Of a stretch of DNA of 55,251 bases, positions 1 to 8,954 are shown in pieces (position 1 is the stretch's first letter; each line of letters opens with the position of its first letter). Source of the DNA: Rhodospirillaceae bacterium (GTDB lineage: Bacteria; Pseudomonadota; Alphaproteobacteria; Rhodospirillales; Rhodospirillaceae). The stretch covers positions 1 to 55,251 of the forward strand of contig JABJAH010000052.1 in assembly GCA_018666155.1 (NCBI GenBank). The letters run 5' to 3'. The notes under the pieces were generated by a model. The model saw nothing but the letters and a program-made list of their open reading frames with translations, was not told the DNA's origin and did not search any database. The position numbers and the translations under genes were made by a program.

Positions 1-255
1 CTACGCATCCTGACAGCCTGTACCCGTACAACCACTATAGCGCTTGTGGCTGCGAACATGCGGCTGTTCTCCCCCGAGTTCCCACAATTGAGGTCGCCGC
101 TCACGTGCTTGATAAGCTAGGCGCACAGCAGACCCCTTTCAATACCCGTTCAGTGTAGTCATGGATAGTTAACGAATCCTTTGGATTCAAGGCCTTCTGG
201 GTGGTTTTAGCCGCCCTAGAGCCAGCGAACCGAAACGATGCTGGGCGCCGCCCGC
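1..255. other. Non-coding left edge, nothing recognised
   Basis: Between the window edge and the glmS stop I see no convincing gene, tRNA or terminator hairpin with a T-run. The short frame at 238-441 on the plus strand runs antisense into glmS and is not a gene. Confidence 0.5.
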
Positions 256-2079
256 TCACTCTACAGTCACGCTTTTGGCCAAATTGCGCGGTTGATCCAC
301 ATCCGTGCCCTTGAGTACGGCCGTATGATAGGCCAGCAGTTGGACCGGGACAGCGTAGAGAAGCGGCACCACAAACGGGGCAACCGCTGGAACTTCAATA
401 ATATGGCTGGCCAGGCCATCGAGCCGCGCGCGGCCTTGTGAATCAGTAACCGCAATGACTTTCCCGCCGCGGGCCACGACTTGCTCGATATTTGAAACCG
501 TTTTCTCAAAAAGATCGTCAGACGGTGCCAGGACAACAACCGGCATATGTTCATCGATCAGGGCGATCGGTCCGTGTTTCATTTCCCCAGCGGCATATCC
601 CTCAGCGTGGATATACGAAATTTCTTTGAGCTTTAACGCCCCTTCCAAGGCGATGGGATAAGAAAGTCCACGGCCGAGATATAAAACGTCTTGGGTTTCG
701 ATCAACGATTGAGCGATGTCATGCACGTCTGACTCATGATGCAGAAACTCAGCGATCCGTGCCGGGACCTCGGCCAACGCTGTCATCAAAAGCTGTTCCA
801 CTGCGAGATCAATAGCATCCCGCCGTCGCGCCATCCCAATGGCGAACGACGCCAACACAGCAAGCTGTGTTGTAAACGCTTTGGTCGAGGCGACACCGAT
901 CTCTGGTCCTGCGAGGGTATGAAGGACTACATCGGACTCCCGCGCCATCGTGCTTTCAGCAGCGTTGACGATGGACACGATATGTTGCCCCTTCGATTTG
1001 CAGTACCGTAGGGCTGCCAGCGTGTCGGCTGTTTCTCCCGACTGAGAAATGAATAATGCTAGACCATTGTCCGGAAGAGGTGGTTCGCGATAGCGGAATT
1101 CGGACGCAATATCGACGTCGACAGAAACACCCGCAGTTTGCTCAATCCAATACTTGGCAACGAGGCCGGCAAGATAAGCCGTGCCACAGCCGACGATTGT
1201 CACCTTGGGCACCGTCGCAAGATCGAACGGTAAGTCTGGAAGCGCGACCGTACGCTCACCCGGATTGATGAAGGCGGTGAGCGTGTCTCCAACCACTTGG
1301 GGCTGTTCGTGAATTTCCTTGATCATGAAATGGCGATATTCGCCCTTACCGATCAACGCACCAGACATCGCCGTTTCACGAACGTCACGTTGGACCTCGG
1401 CGCCATCGGGATCGCGGACCGACATGCCATCCCGGGTTAGAACAACCCAGTCGCCATCTTCGAGATACGCGATCTTCTGGGTCATCTGGGCGAGAGCCAG
1501 AGCGTCGGACCCAACAAACATCTCGCCATCTCCAAAACCGACTGCGAGCGGTGGCCCGTGGCGCGCGCCAATAAGAATGTCCGGGCGATCGGCAAAGATA
1601 ATCGTAAGCGCATACGCGCCCTGCAACTCACCGAGAGCCGCCTGCACCGCCGCTTCATGGTCGAGGCCATCGTCAAGGTACGATGAGATGAGATGCACAA
1701 CGACTTCTGAGTCGGTCTCAGACTCAAAGGTCCGCCCGCTCGCCGTAAGGCGATCACGCAAGGCTTGGTAATTTTCAATGATGCCGTTGTGCACCACTAC
1801 AACTCGACCATCGGAATGTGGGTGCGCGTTGGTTTCGTTTGCCGCGCCGTGGGTTGCCCACCGCGTGTGACCAATGCCCAGCAGGCCGGTGGTTGGCTCG
1901 TCGGCCAAGCGTTGCTCAAGGTTTACGATTTTACCTTCGGCCCGGCGGCGCTGAACAACACCATCGTCAATGGTGGCTACGCCTGCTGAATCATAGCCGC
2001 GATACTCGAGACGCTTCAGGCTCTCGACCAAAAACGGCGTAACCTCGTTGACGCCAATGATGCCAATGATGCCGCACAT
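256..2079 (-). CDS. glmS: Glutamine--fructose-6-phosphate aminotransferase (isomerizing)
   Basis: Makes glucosamine-6-phosphate from fructose-6-phosphate and glutamine in the cytoplasm, the first step to UDP-GlcNAc for peptidoglycan and lipid A. The protein is 607 residues, close to the usual 608-610. It opens with MCGIIG, so Cys2 becomes the N-terminal nucleophile of the class II glutaminase domain (about 1-220). Two SIS sugar-isomerase domains follow (about 285-420 and 455-590), and it ends in the typical DQPRNLAKSVTVE. An AAGGA Shine-Dalgarno lies inside the end of glmU, and only 3 nt separate the glmU stop from this ATG, so the two are surely co-transcribed. No glmS ribozyme is seen upstream, as expected outside Firmicutes. 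Confidence 0.97.
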   Translation of the reverse strand: MCGIIGIIGVNEVTPFLVESLKRLEYRGYDSAGVATIDDGVVQRRRAEGKIVNLEQRLADEPTTGLLGIGHTRWATHGAANETNAHPHSDGRVVVVHNGIIENYQALRDRLTASGRTFESETDSEVVVHLISSYLDDGLDHEAAVQAALGELQGAYALTIIFADRPDILIGARHGPPLAVGFGDGEMFVGSDALALAQMTQKIAYLEDGDWVVLTRDGMSVRDPDGAEVQRDVRETAMSGALIGKGEYRHFMIKEIHEQPQVVGDTLTAFINPGERTVALPDLPFDLATVPKVTIVGCGTAYLAGLVAKYWIEQTAGVSVDVDIASEFRYREPPLPDNGLALFISQSGETADTLAALRYCKSKGQHIVSIVNAAESTMARESDVVLHTLAGPEIGVASTKAFTTQLAVLASFAIGMARRRDAIDLAVEQLLMTALAEVPARIAEFLHHESDVHDIAQSLIETQDVLYLGRGLSYPIALEGALKLKEISYIHAEGYAAGEMKHGPIALIDEHMPVVVLAPSDDLFEKTVSNIEQVVARGGKVIAVTDSQGRARLDGLASHIIEVPAVAPFVVPLLYAVPVQLLAYHTAVLKGTDVDQPRNLAKSVTVE

Positions 2080-2082
2080 TCG

Positions 2083-3435
2083 TTAGCTGTCCTTGCCATT
2101 GGACTCTTTGACAGCCTTCTTCTGTGCCCGGTAGGCGTCAGCGGTGCCTTCACGATTTCTCTGTGCCGCCTCGGAAACCGCAATGGCGTTGTCTGGAACA
2201 TCTTTGCGAACGACGGTTCCCGCGCCAGTGATCGCGCCGTCGCCAACGTTGACCGGCGCAACCAGAACCGTATTGGACCCGATAGACGCGCCCGCGCCGA
2301 TATTTGTTTTCGACTTATTGAACCCATCGTAGTTGGCGGTGATGGTTCCGGCACCGACGTTGGCCCCCTGCCCGACGCGGGCGTCACCCACATAGGAGAG
2401 GTGATTTACTTTGGCACCCTGTTCGATGCGGGCATTTTTGATTTCCACAAAATTGCCGATATGAGCACCTTCATCGAGTTCTGCGCCTGGGCGCAACCGG
2501 GCGTATGGCCCAACCACTGCTCTGTCGCCGATGGTCGCATTCTCAAAATGACAAAACCCTTTGATGGTGACATGGCTGCCAATCACCACACCCGGCCCGA
2601 ACACGGTGAAGGGTCCGACCTCGACGTCTGTTCCAAATGTGGTGTCGTGGCAGAGAAAAACACTGGCCGGGTCTTGCAAGGTGACACCGGCAGCCATGAC
2701 AGCCGCACGATAACGGTTCTGCACGATGCCTTCGGCGACTGCTAAATCTGCGCGGTTATTAATGCCGACGAGTTCGTCGACCTCACCTTCAGTGAACACG
2801 CAGGCTTCATTGTCCGCCCGCGCCAAGGCAACGACATGGGTTAGATAAAACTCACCCTTTGTGTTGTCATTCTTAAGAGCATTGACCCACGCGCCCAGCT
2901 TCTGACCATTGGCAACGAGAACACCCGAATTACAAAGTTCAATTTTCAGTTCGTCGGTCGACGCGTCCGCCGCCTCAACGATGCTTTCCAATTGGTCCCC
3001 TTGCGTGATGAGGCGACCATAGGCGCCGGGGTCATCCGGTCTAAATCCGAGGACCGCAACAGCGGCATCGTTGCGCTTCTGCTCCAGCAGCGCGTTGATC
3101 GTCTCCGTCGTGAGGAGCGGTGTATCTGCATAGACGACTAGCACGTCGGACTCACTAGGGTCGTATGCGTCTAGCGCAACTTTAACCGCATGCCCGGTCC
3201 CCAGGCGCTCGGTCTGAATCACGGTGTTATGGGGCGCAAACCGTGCCGTCTGATCAGCCATTTCAGGGCCGAGAACGACCGTCGCTTTGGTAATGCCCGC
3301 AGCGCTAAGCCCTGCCAACACATGATCCACCAACGGCATACCAGCGAGCTGGTGCATCACCTTTGGCGTATCGGAGCGCATCCGCGTACCCATCCCGGCG
3401 GCCAATACGATGGCGATGGTTTGGGCTGCGGGCAT
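2083..3435 (-). CDS. glmU: Bifunctional GlmU: GlcNAc-1-P uridylyltransferase / glucosamine-1-P acetyltransferase
   Basis: Cytoplasmic enzyme that acetylates glucosamine-1-phosphate and then couples it to UTP, giving UDP-GlcNAc. The N-terminal nucleotidyltransferase carries LAAGMGTRMRSDTPK (about residues 11-25), and the C-terminal left-handed beta helix has many hexapeptide repeats with the RPGAEL...HIGNFVEIKNA stretch. The open frame extends upstream to 3558. I place the start at 3435 (MPAAQTIAIVLAAG) because the 41 extra residues are not like the family and the shorter product is 450 residues, a normal length. It is the first gene of the glmU-glmS operon. Confidence 0.95.
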   Translation of the reverse strand: MPAAQTIAIVLAAGMGTRMRSDTPKVMHQLAGMPLVDHVLAGLSAAGITKATVVLGPEMADQTARFAPHNTVIQTERLGTGHAVKVALDAYDPSESDVLVVYADTPLLTTETINALLEQKRNDAAVAVLGFRPDDPGAYGRLITQGDQLESIVEAADASTDELKIELCNSGVLVANGQKLGAWVNALKNDNTKGEFYLTHVVALARADNEACVFTEGEVDELVGINNRADLAVAEGIVQNRYRAAVMAAGVTLQDPASVFLCHDTTFGTDVEVGPFTVFGPGVVIGSHVTIKGFCHFENATIGDRAVVGPYARLRPGAELDEGAHIGNFVEIKNARIEQGAKVNHLSYVGDARVGQGANVGAGTITANYDGFNKSKTNIGAGASIGSNTVLVAPVNVGDGAITGAGTVVRKDVPDNAIAVSEAAQRNREGTADAYRAQKKAVKESNGKDS

Positions 3436-3634
3436 AGAGCGTTTCCGGCGTGATTGAGAACAAACTGCCGAGCCGCGCAAGGCCTTATGCAGTGTGAGCC
3501 CACCATGCCACGGAGCCATGGCACGATAAAGGCAAAGAATGGCGGCATCGTGGGACACGGAAGACCGAATAACCGTCGCTTAGGTCGGCTTGACGGCTGA
3601 GAACGCGGCTCGTATACAGCCCGACTTCCAATGG

Positions 3635-3709
3635 GGGCGATTAGCTCAGCGGGAGAGCGCTCGCTTCACACGCGAGAGGTCACTGGTTCAATCCCAGTAT
3701 CGCCCACCA
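3635..3709 (+). tRNA. tRNA-Val(CAC)
   Basis: A full cloverleaf can be drawn. The acceptor GGGCGAT pairs with ATCGCCC, the D arm is GCTC/GAGC, and the anticodon stem CTCGC/GCGAG holds loop TTCACAC with anticodon CAC. The T arm is ACTGG-TTCAATC-CCAGT, followed by discriminator A and an encoded CCA. It reads the Val codon GUG. It sits alone between the divergent glmU operon and the arsC-like gene, and no poly-T terminator is evident after it. Confidence 0.96.
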
Positions 3710-3803
3710 TTTTCCCAGCACTTTGACGTTAACGTCTTCCGGCTTGTTGATATAGAAGCAGGACCGTCCGGTTTTATACTTGCCCAACCTTGCCATCAGG
3801 CCG

Positions 3804-4298
3804 TCATAGTTGGCCGATGTCCTGTAAGTGCTGTTGCAATTCAGAGGAGCTGAGCTGGTCCAACGGCAAAGCCACAAAGTGCTCAATGCGGTTTTTCAAA
3901 GTGAGGTACGCCTGACGAAATGCGGCGTGCGCCGCTTCGTCGCTTTCTGTCACGGCCGCCGGATCAGGCACACCCCAATGCGCAGTCGCTGGATGCCCCG
4001 GCCACACAGGACACACTTCATCAGCGGCATTGCCGCAAACCGTAAAAATGAAATCAAGCGCGGGGGCATCGGGACCGACAAACTCATCCCAACTTTTGGA
4101 GCGCAGGCCTGCAACCGGATAGCCTTCTGACGCGAGGAGGTCGAGGGCGAAGGGATTCACTGTCCCCGTTGGCTGGGAGCCAGCACTAAAAGCGCGGAAC
4201 TTGCCCTGCCCTAAACGATTAAGCGTGCACTCGGCCAAAATGCTGCGCGCCGAATTACCCGTACATAAAATAAGAACAGAGTGGGCTAAACCGGACAT
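3804..4298 (-). CDS. ArsC-type low-molecular-weight phosphatase (putative thioredoxin-coupled arsenate reductase)
   Basis: A 164-residue protein of the low-molecular-weight tyrosine phosphatase / arsenate reductase fold. The P-loop is C12-TGNSA-R18 (CX5R), and the general-acid Asp lies in VPDPAAV. A cysteine pair, C88 and C96, resembles the redox pair of thioredoxin-linked ArsC (C82/C89 in the pI258 enzyme), which favours arsenate reduction over tyrosine dephosphorylation. No arsR, arsB or acr3 gene is nearby, so the assignment rests on residues rather than context. It lies 28 nt downstream of the large coiled-coil gene on the same strand and may be co-transcribed with it. Confidence 0.8.
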   Translation of the reverse strand: MSGLAHSVLILCTGNSARSILAECTLNRLGQGKFRAFSAGSQPTGTVNPFALDLLASEGYPVAGLRSKSWDEFVGPDAPALDFIFTVCGNAADEVCPVWPGHPATAHWGVPDPAAVTESDEAAHAAFRQAYLTLKNRIEHFVALPLDQLSSSELQQHLQDIGQL

Positions 4299-4326
4299 CG
4301 AATTGCATAGGCTGCCGGGACGAAAC

Positions 4327-7300
4327 CTAGCTCTCTTCAGGGGTCACGGCGCTTTCCATGGCCTTCGACAACAGCATGTAGAGCTTGCCCATGTCGGAGG
4401 TTGAGAACGTCGTTGTGAGCACTTCAGCACGGTCGGTCGCGCGGGCGTGTTTCACCAGAGCAGAGTATTCCTTGAGGTAGCGCATGACAAAGGTGCGGAA
4501 CTTCTCGTCGGACTCGTACTTTTTCTGAATAGCCGTCAATTTTTGACGACTGAGAGTCTTGGTAATGTGGCGCAGGAAGACCGCCTGGTCGCCCTTGTGA
4601 TAACGCTTCCACAGTTCCTCTTCGACTGAGGGCTGGAAGATACGGGCGATATCGACGGCCAGAGAATGAAGCTGTTCGATGACGTAAGTGGTTTCTTCCA
4701 AGAACTTGGCTGTCTGCGCCTTCTCATGAGACTCATCTAGCTGCTTGGCACTGGTCGAGGCTTGATTGGCGGAATCCAAAAGTTCTTCGACCTGGCGCTT
4801 AAAGGTGTAGCCGGCCTTGGCCGTCTGGTCCGTAATTTCGTTACTGGCGTCGACCAAGCTTTCGGCGTGCTTACGCAACGTCTTGAGCACGACTTCAACA
4901 CGGGCAACCGCTTCATCAGCCGAGGTGCCAAGGTTTTGTAGTTGATTGCGAAAGCCGTCACCAGTTTGACGGACACCACCGGCGATACGCTCAGAGGTAT
5001 GACCGAATTCATCCAACGACGTTCGCATCTGTTCACTGGCAACAGTAACTTGCGCCGCGCCACGGTTGGTGGAGTCTTCGAAATCGAGCATGAGTTTTTG
5101 TAAACTCTCGCGGAAGCCCGACAGCCGTGATTGCGCGTCATCTGCGGCGGACGTGAGATCTTCGGAGCGCTGACGGATGCCATCGCCGACGACACCCATG
5201 CGCTCACCAGCTTGGTCAGCCGCTTTGTCGATGGTCTGGGCATGATCGCGGAAGACACCGGCAGCCTGTTCCAGCTTCATGCCGGCAGATGCCGCCGCCG
5301 TCTGTAGTGTGTCTTTAGATTGATCAAGCGCGTCCAATGACCCTTTAAGGGCTTCGGTGACTTCGCCGGTAACCGTAGACAGCGCTGTCACTTCTTCGCC
5401 AATCTCACGGCGGACCGCCCTGGTTTTTTCAACTGACTGATCGGCCACTTCCATCGCCGTATTAGCCGTCTGCTCAAGGCCTTGTCGAATGGACTCCAGC
5501 TCCTTGGTAATGCGAGCACTGGCCTGCATCAATTCGGAGGAGTTCTGGCTCAGAACGTCAGACATATTACGGACGTGTGACAGAACCTGCTCGGACGTCG
5601 CCCCCATTTGTCGTGACTGTTGCGCCATCGACGTTTCACTCAGCTTGACGTGGGTCGCTAGCGTGCCGGCAGTGGTTTCTAATTCATCATTTTGTCGGCG
5701 CAGAGTTTCGCGGATACTTTCCGCTTGAGCCGCGGCACGTTCCGCGCTTGAAGATAATTGCTCCGCATGTTCGCGCACGCGAACACCGACGGAATCAATC
5801 TTCTGGATGACGGCATCGGATGCCGAGCCCATCGCTTCAGCACGGTCGATGGCGACCACTGAGGCTTTATCAAGATCGTCGGTCGCCGTTTTGAAGCGCT
5901 CCGTGACCACCTTACTTTTGCCTTCGAATTCTTCACTCGAACGGGCAAGGCGGGTTTCAACCTTAGAGGCCGCATCACCAACAGCGTCAGCCTGCTGTTT
6001 GATCATATTCTCAACGGCACGAAGACGTGCAACAGCATCATCCGAAGCCGTCGACAGCTCTTTGGTCTGAATCGAAAGCGCTTCTTCGACGATTTTCACG
6101 CGCGAGAGAACCCGCTCCATGACCTGATCAAGGCTCGCGGTCTGCTGACCCAAGCGCGTATTGACCTTAGTACTGAGATCATCGATCCGATCACCGGCCG
6201 ACGTCAGCTCCCCACGCTGCTTGGCAAACAATTCGTCCAAGCTCTTCGATTGACCTTTGAAGCCGTCAACAATGTTAGAAACCGTGCCCTCGACGCGTTT
6301 CGCGACCAGTTCAATATCTACAACATGTTTAGCGACAGCCTTGGCCATATCTTCGGCGTGGATCTTTGATGTCTCGTTGGACGATGTCAGCGTGGCTTCC
6401 TGCTGAGCAACCTGTTGTGCAATCGCTGCTGACAGGCCTTTCGCTCTTTCCGTCGCCGTATTCAAACTAGCCACTTGGCCTTCAAGAGCACCACTCATGG
6501 TGTTGACCTGGGACAGTGTTTTCTGAGATGCCGAGCCAATGAATTCCTGCTGGCGACGCAAAGCATCTTCAATCTTGTGGTTGACGCCGGCGGCACCGTC
6601 GATTGCCTCTTTCAACTTGTCGACTTGTTCGGTCACTGCAGCGGCAGACGTGCTGGCCCCCGTTTCCAACTGACCGGTCACCGTTGATAGCTTATCGGTG
6701 CTGCGAACCAGATGGGTCTGGATGTCTTGCAAGCGTTCAGAGACAAGCTGACCGGCTTCCGTCAACGCATCAGCCTGGCGCTTTAGAGACGACGTTACAG
6801 CATCAACATTTTCAGCAGCGCCATCGGCCGGATAGGTCAGTCGCGCCAAATGAATACGTAGAGCCTCACCTTCCTGCGACAGCTGACGACCACGATCGAT
6901 AAACGCAATTAGCAGCCATAAAAATGCGATTGGCATTAGGCCGACGGCAAACAGTCCGCCGAATTCAGGTGGGAGCAGAAAGAACAGCTCTGACCAGCCG
7001 AGCGTGCGCGTAATATAGAAAGAGAAGATCGCCACCCAAGCGATGCTAAGACCGACGCCTACGGAGATCGGTTTGTTGGCATTCGCCCAGGTCATAGGGC
7101 TGACCGGCGCAATAGCAGCGTCCTGGCTAATATTCCCCGATGACGATGTCACCGGAGACTTTTTTGCCTCAAACGGTGAACCGGCCTTTTGCCATACGCG
7201 CGAAAGAGCCCGACCAGCATTTGGCTCTGGCGAGCCTGGGCCGATCGACCCTTTTGTGCTTTTGCCATTCGATTTTGCGGATGGTCCAGGCGAACCAACC

Positions 7301-7344
7301 CCTGCACGGGACGAACCCGCGCCTTTGTGTGCGTCTTCAGCCAT
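4327..7344 (-). CDS. Large membrane-anchored coiled-coil protein, TipN-like architecture
   Basis: A 1005-residue protein. A Ser/Pro/Gly/Lys-rich, probably disordered N-terminus (about 1-90) precedes two membrane segments (about 93-113 and 128-149). About 730 residues of Ala/Glu/Ser/Thr/Gln-rich predicted coiled coil follow. A distinct, non-repetitive C-terminal block (about 895-1005) contains EELWKRYHKGDQAVFLRH and ends in TSDMGKLYMLLSKAM. Two N-terminal helices, a giant cytoplasmic coiled coil and a C-terminal domain match the layout of the Caulobacter polarity factor TipN, so a cell-pole or division-site scaffold is plausible. That is inference: coiled coils give poor homology signals, and a chemoreceptor-like origin is not excluded, although no methyl-accepting hairpin motif was seen. 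Confidence 0.75.
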   Translation of the reverse strand: MAEDAHKGAGSSRAGVGSPGPSAKSNGKSTKGSIGPGSPEPNAGRALSRVWQKAGSPFEAKKSPVTSSSGNISQDAAIAPVSPMTWANANKPISVGVGLSIAWVAIFSFYITRTLGWSELFFLLPPEFGGLFAVGLMPIAFLWLLIAFIDRGRQLSQEGEALRIHLARLTYPADGAAENVDAVTSSLKRQADALTEAGQLVSERLQDIQTHLVRSTDKLSTVTGQLETGASTSAAAVTEQVDKLKEAIDGAAGVNHKIEDALRRQQEFIGSASQKTLSQVNTMSGALEGQVASLNTATERAKGLSAAIAQQVAQQEATLTSSNETSKIHAEDMAKAVAKHVVDIELVAKRVEGTVSNIVDGFKGQSKSLDELFAKQRGELTSAGDRIDDLSTKVNTRLGQQTASLDQVMERVLSRVKIVEEALSIQTKELSTASDDAVARLRAVENMIKQQADAVGDAASKVETRLARSSEEFEGKSKVVTERFKTATDDLDKASVVAIDRAEAMGSASDAVIQKIDSVGVRVREHAEQLSSSAERAAAQAESIRETLRRQNDELETTAGTLATHVKLSETSMAQQSRQMGATSEQVLSHVRNMSDVLSQNSSELMQASARITKELESIRQGLEQTANTAMEVADQSVEKTRAVRREIGEEVTALSTVTGEVTEALKGSLDALDQSKDTLQTAAASAGMKLEQAAGVFRDHAQTIDKAADQAGERMGVVGDGIRQRSEDLTSAADDAQSRLSGFRESLQKLMLDFEDSTNRGAAQVTVASEQMRTSLDEFGHTSERIAGGVRQTGDGFRNQLQNLGTSADEAVARVEVVLKTLRKHAESLVDASNEITDQTAKAGYTFKRQVEELLDSANQASTSAKQLDESHEKAQTAKFLEETTYVIEQLHSLAVDIARIFQPSVEEELWKRYHKGDQAVFLRHITKTLSRQKLTAIQKKYESDEKFRTFVMRYLKEYSALVKHARATDRAEVLTTTFSTSDMGKLYMLLSKAMESAVTPEES

Positions 7345-7484
7345 GTTCGGCTCTTTATTTTGTTAGTGAAGTAACCCCTTCTCTCATGGGAAGGTTATCC
7401 ACAGACTATTAACAAATTCTTCCTCAGGGCCAGGAAAATCGGCCTAATAGTGCTATCAGACCCGATTGAGTGACAAACCTGTCG

Positions 7485-7499
7485 CAACAATATATGTTG
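7485..7499. promoter_or_regulatory. Perfect dyad CAACA-N5-TGTTG, candidate operator of the S24 regulator
   Basis: A perfect 5+5 inverted repeat with an ATATA centre lies in the gap between the coiled-coil gene and the S24 regulator. It abuts or overlaps a possible -35 (TTGTTG, 7497-7502) that is 17 nt from a possible -10 (TAGATT, 7520-7525) reading into the regulator. CI/LexA-like proteins usually repress themselves from such sites. Autoregulation is inferred. Confidence 0.4.
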
Positions 7500-7558
7500 T
7501 TGTTTCCACTATAACTTGATAGATTTGGGTCAGGACTCACTGATAAGGGGTACAGGAG

Positions 7559-8305
7559 ATGACTCTTGGCGCCCGCGTTCGACAATGCCGGCTCGCACTC
7601 AGCTGGAGCCAGGCAGACCTGGCCAACCGAATTGGCGTAAAACAGCAGTCAATCGACCAGCTGGAATCCGGCAAAGTCAGCCGCCCCCGCTACATCGTGG
7701 AACTGGCTGAATCCCTCAATGTACCTATGGATTGGCTGCGCCACGGCAAAGGCCAGGTGCACCTGTCGCGACCGACGGGTGGGCGAGCCGACGCGTCCCC
7801 AGCCTGGGCATTCGAACCAGATATGGAGACGGTATCTGGACAAGGCGGCGACAAGGCGTTCTTTGAGCTTGATGGGCAAGCCTTTGCCCTGGTTCCGGTC
7901 TATGACGCCCGCGCCTCTGCAGGCCCTGGCGCCCTTAATACGGACACGCCTCAACCGCTCTATCACAACGTTTTCCGGCAGGACTGGCTTAAGAGCCTGA
8001 CCGCATCGAACCCGGATAATCTTGCCGTTATGCGGGTTGCCGGCGATTCAATGTGGGACACTCTTCAAGATGGCGATTTCATTCTTGTCGACCGCGCCGT
8101 TCGGCAGTGCAGCAGGGACGGGCTTTATGTGATCCGCTATCAAGACGGCGATGAACTGATGGTCAAACGGCTGATCCGGCAACCGAGCTCAAAGTTGTTA
8201 ATTGTTAAAAGTGACAACCCAAACTATCCCTCCCAAATGAGCCTTCAAGACGGTGACCTCCAAGTAGAAGGCCGTGTTATTTGGCTGAGCAGAAGCATCG
8301 GGTAA
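7559..8305 (+). CDS. XRE-family regulator with S24 (LexA/CI-like) self-cleaving peptidase domain
   Basis: A 248-residue DNA-binding repressor. An XRE helix-turn-helix fills about 1-62 (WSQADLANRIGVKQQSIDQLE). After a linker comes a peptidase S24 domain with the catalytic dyad Ser164 (in GDSMWD) and Lys203 (in MVKRL). An Ala121-Gly122 bond in ARASAGPG sits where LexA and CI are cut, so RecA-stimulated self-cleavage is plausible. The start has AAGGGG 8 nt upstream. Length and layout resemble phage CI-type repressors and chromosomal stress regulators rather than LexA itself, whose HTH is of another type. Its targets are unknown; a dyad over its own promoter suggests self-control. Confidence 0.88.
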   Translation: MTLGARVRQCRLALSWSQADLANRIGVKQQSIDQLESGKVSRPRYIVELAESLNVPMDWLRHGKGQVHLSRPTGGRADASPAWAFEPDMETVSGQGGDKAFFELDGQAFALVPVYDARASAGPGALNTDTPQPLYHNVFRQDWLKSLTASNPDNLAVMRVAGDSMWDTLQDGDFILVDRAVRQCSRDGLYVIRYQDGDELMVKRLIRQPSSKLLIVKSDNPNYPSQMSLQDGDLQVEGRVIWLSRSIG

Positions 8306-8494
8306 GAGGCCATATTAGGATAAGTCTCTATAATCGTTAACCTTTATGTTCTCCCACTTGACACTATTGCGTTCTGGCGCATCGCACCCCTAGTCGGGTA
8401 ATTTCAACCTAGCGCTGACTCTGGCGAGTTTTCTTATTTCATTTAACAAATTTTATTGTATGCTTCTCTTGTTAACCCAACAAGGGAAGCCGTC

Positions 8495-8719
8495 ATGCCA
8501 TTTGAACCGACAGATCTCACAGTTTTGGCCTACGCCGATGGATACACGCTGTGGCACTACGTCACTGATGATGAAGCGGAAGAGGTCAAGCAATCGGGAT
8601 ACTTCGGAAACGCACAAGACGTTTTTCGGAATAATGACCGGATCGAGATTTTCTCGTCTGATGATTCTTTTGACGCCCTGATAACCACAGTAGGCCGGGT
8701 ACGACTTCGCTTAGCCTAA
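8495..8719 (+). CDS. Small protein resembling phage-associated proteins found near capsid genes
   Basis: A 74-residue acidic protein. The frame is open from 8456, but the ATG at 8495 has AAGGGAAG just upstream and starts at MPFEPTDL, which suits the family better. The pattern L-x-VLAYADGYTLWHY...GYF-x-NAQD-x-F...D-x-IEI recalls small proteins that I associate with phage structural operons and alphaproteobacterial genomes. No enzyme motif, signal or membrane segment is visible. It follows the S24 regulator by about 190 nt on the same strand. Function unknown; the family link is from memory and needs a profile search. Confidence 0.65.
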   Translation: MPFEPTDLTVLAYADGYTLWHYVTDDEAEEVKQSGYFGNAQDVFRNNDRIEIFSSDDSFDALITTVGRVRLRLA

Positions 8720-8723
8720 GGTT

Positions 8724-8954
8724 GTGCGGGATCTTGATGCCCTTCGGTATGACGGCTCACCACCGACGTGGCGGCAACACACCGCTCGGAAACGGACAAT
8801 TGAACTCCTCGCCGCACGCGCCGTAGCAAAGCGCCTGACCATTGATAGTGGGCACATGTCTCACATCGACCGGGCCCGAACCGGGCCTCAGTTTATAAAG
8901 CGGTATCTAGATAGTTTAAGGCGGTTAATTCTGAGACGCAGCGATACGGATTAG
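8724..8954 (+). CDS. Possible small basic protein, weakly supported
   Basis: An open frame of 76 codons beginning at GTG, 4 nt after the previous stop. The product is Arg-rich (RRLILRRSDTD at the end) and I do not recognise it. Support is only the tight spacing after an apparently real gene and a TAAGG sequence that sits too close to the GTG to be a good ribosome site. Its tail overlaps the convergent DUF6356 gene by 4 nt. It may be a chance frame. Confidence 0.25.
   Translation: MRDLDALRYDGSPPTWRQHTARKRTIELLAARAVAKRLTIDSGHMSHIDRARTGPQFIKRYLDSLRRLILRRSDTD

Noticed and set aside
1319..1771. 150-codon plus-strand open frame over glmS
   Set aside because: It lies antisense inside glmS, has no ribosome site, and its composition is that of a shadow frame.
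2080..2110. glmS ribozyme
   Set aside because: The glmU-glmS gap is 3 nt, too short for a ribozyme, and the element is a Firmicutes feature.
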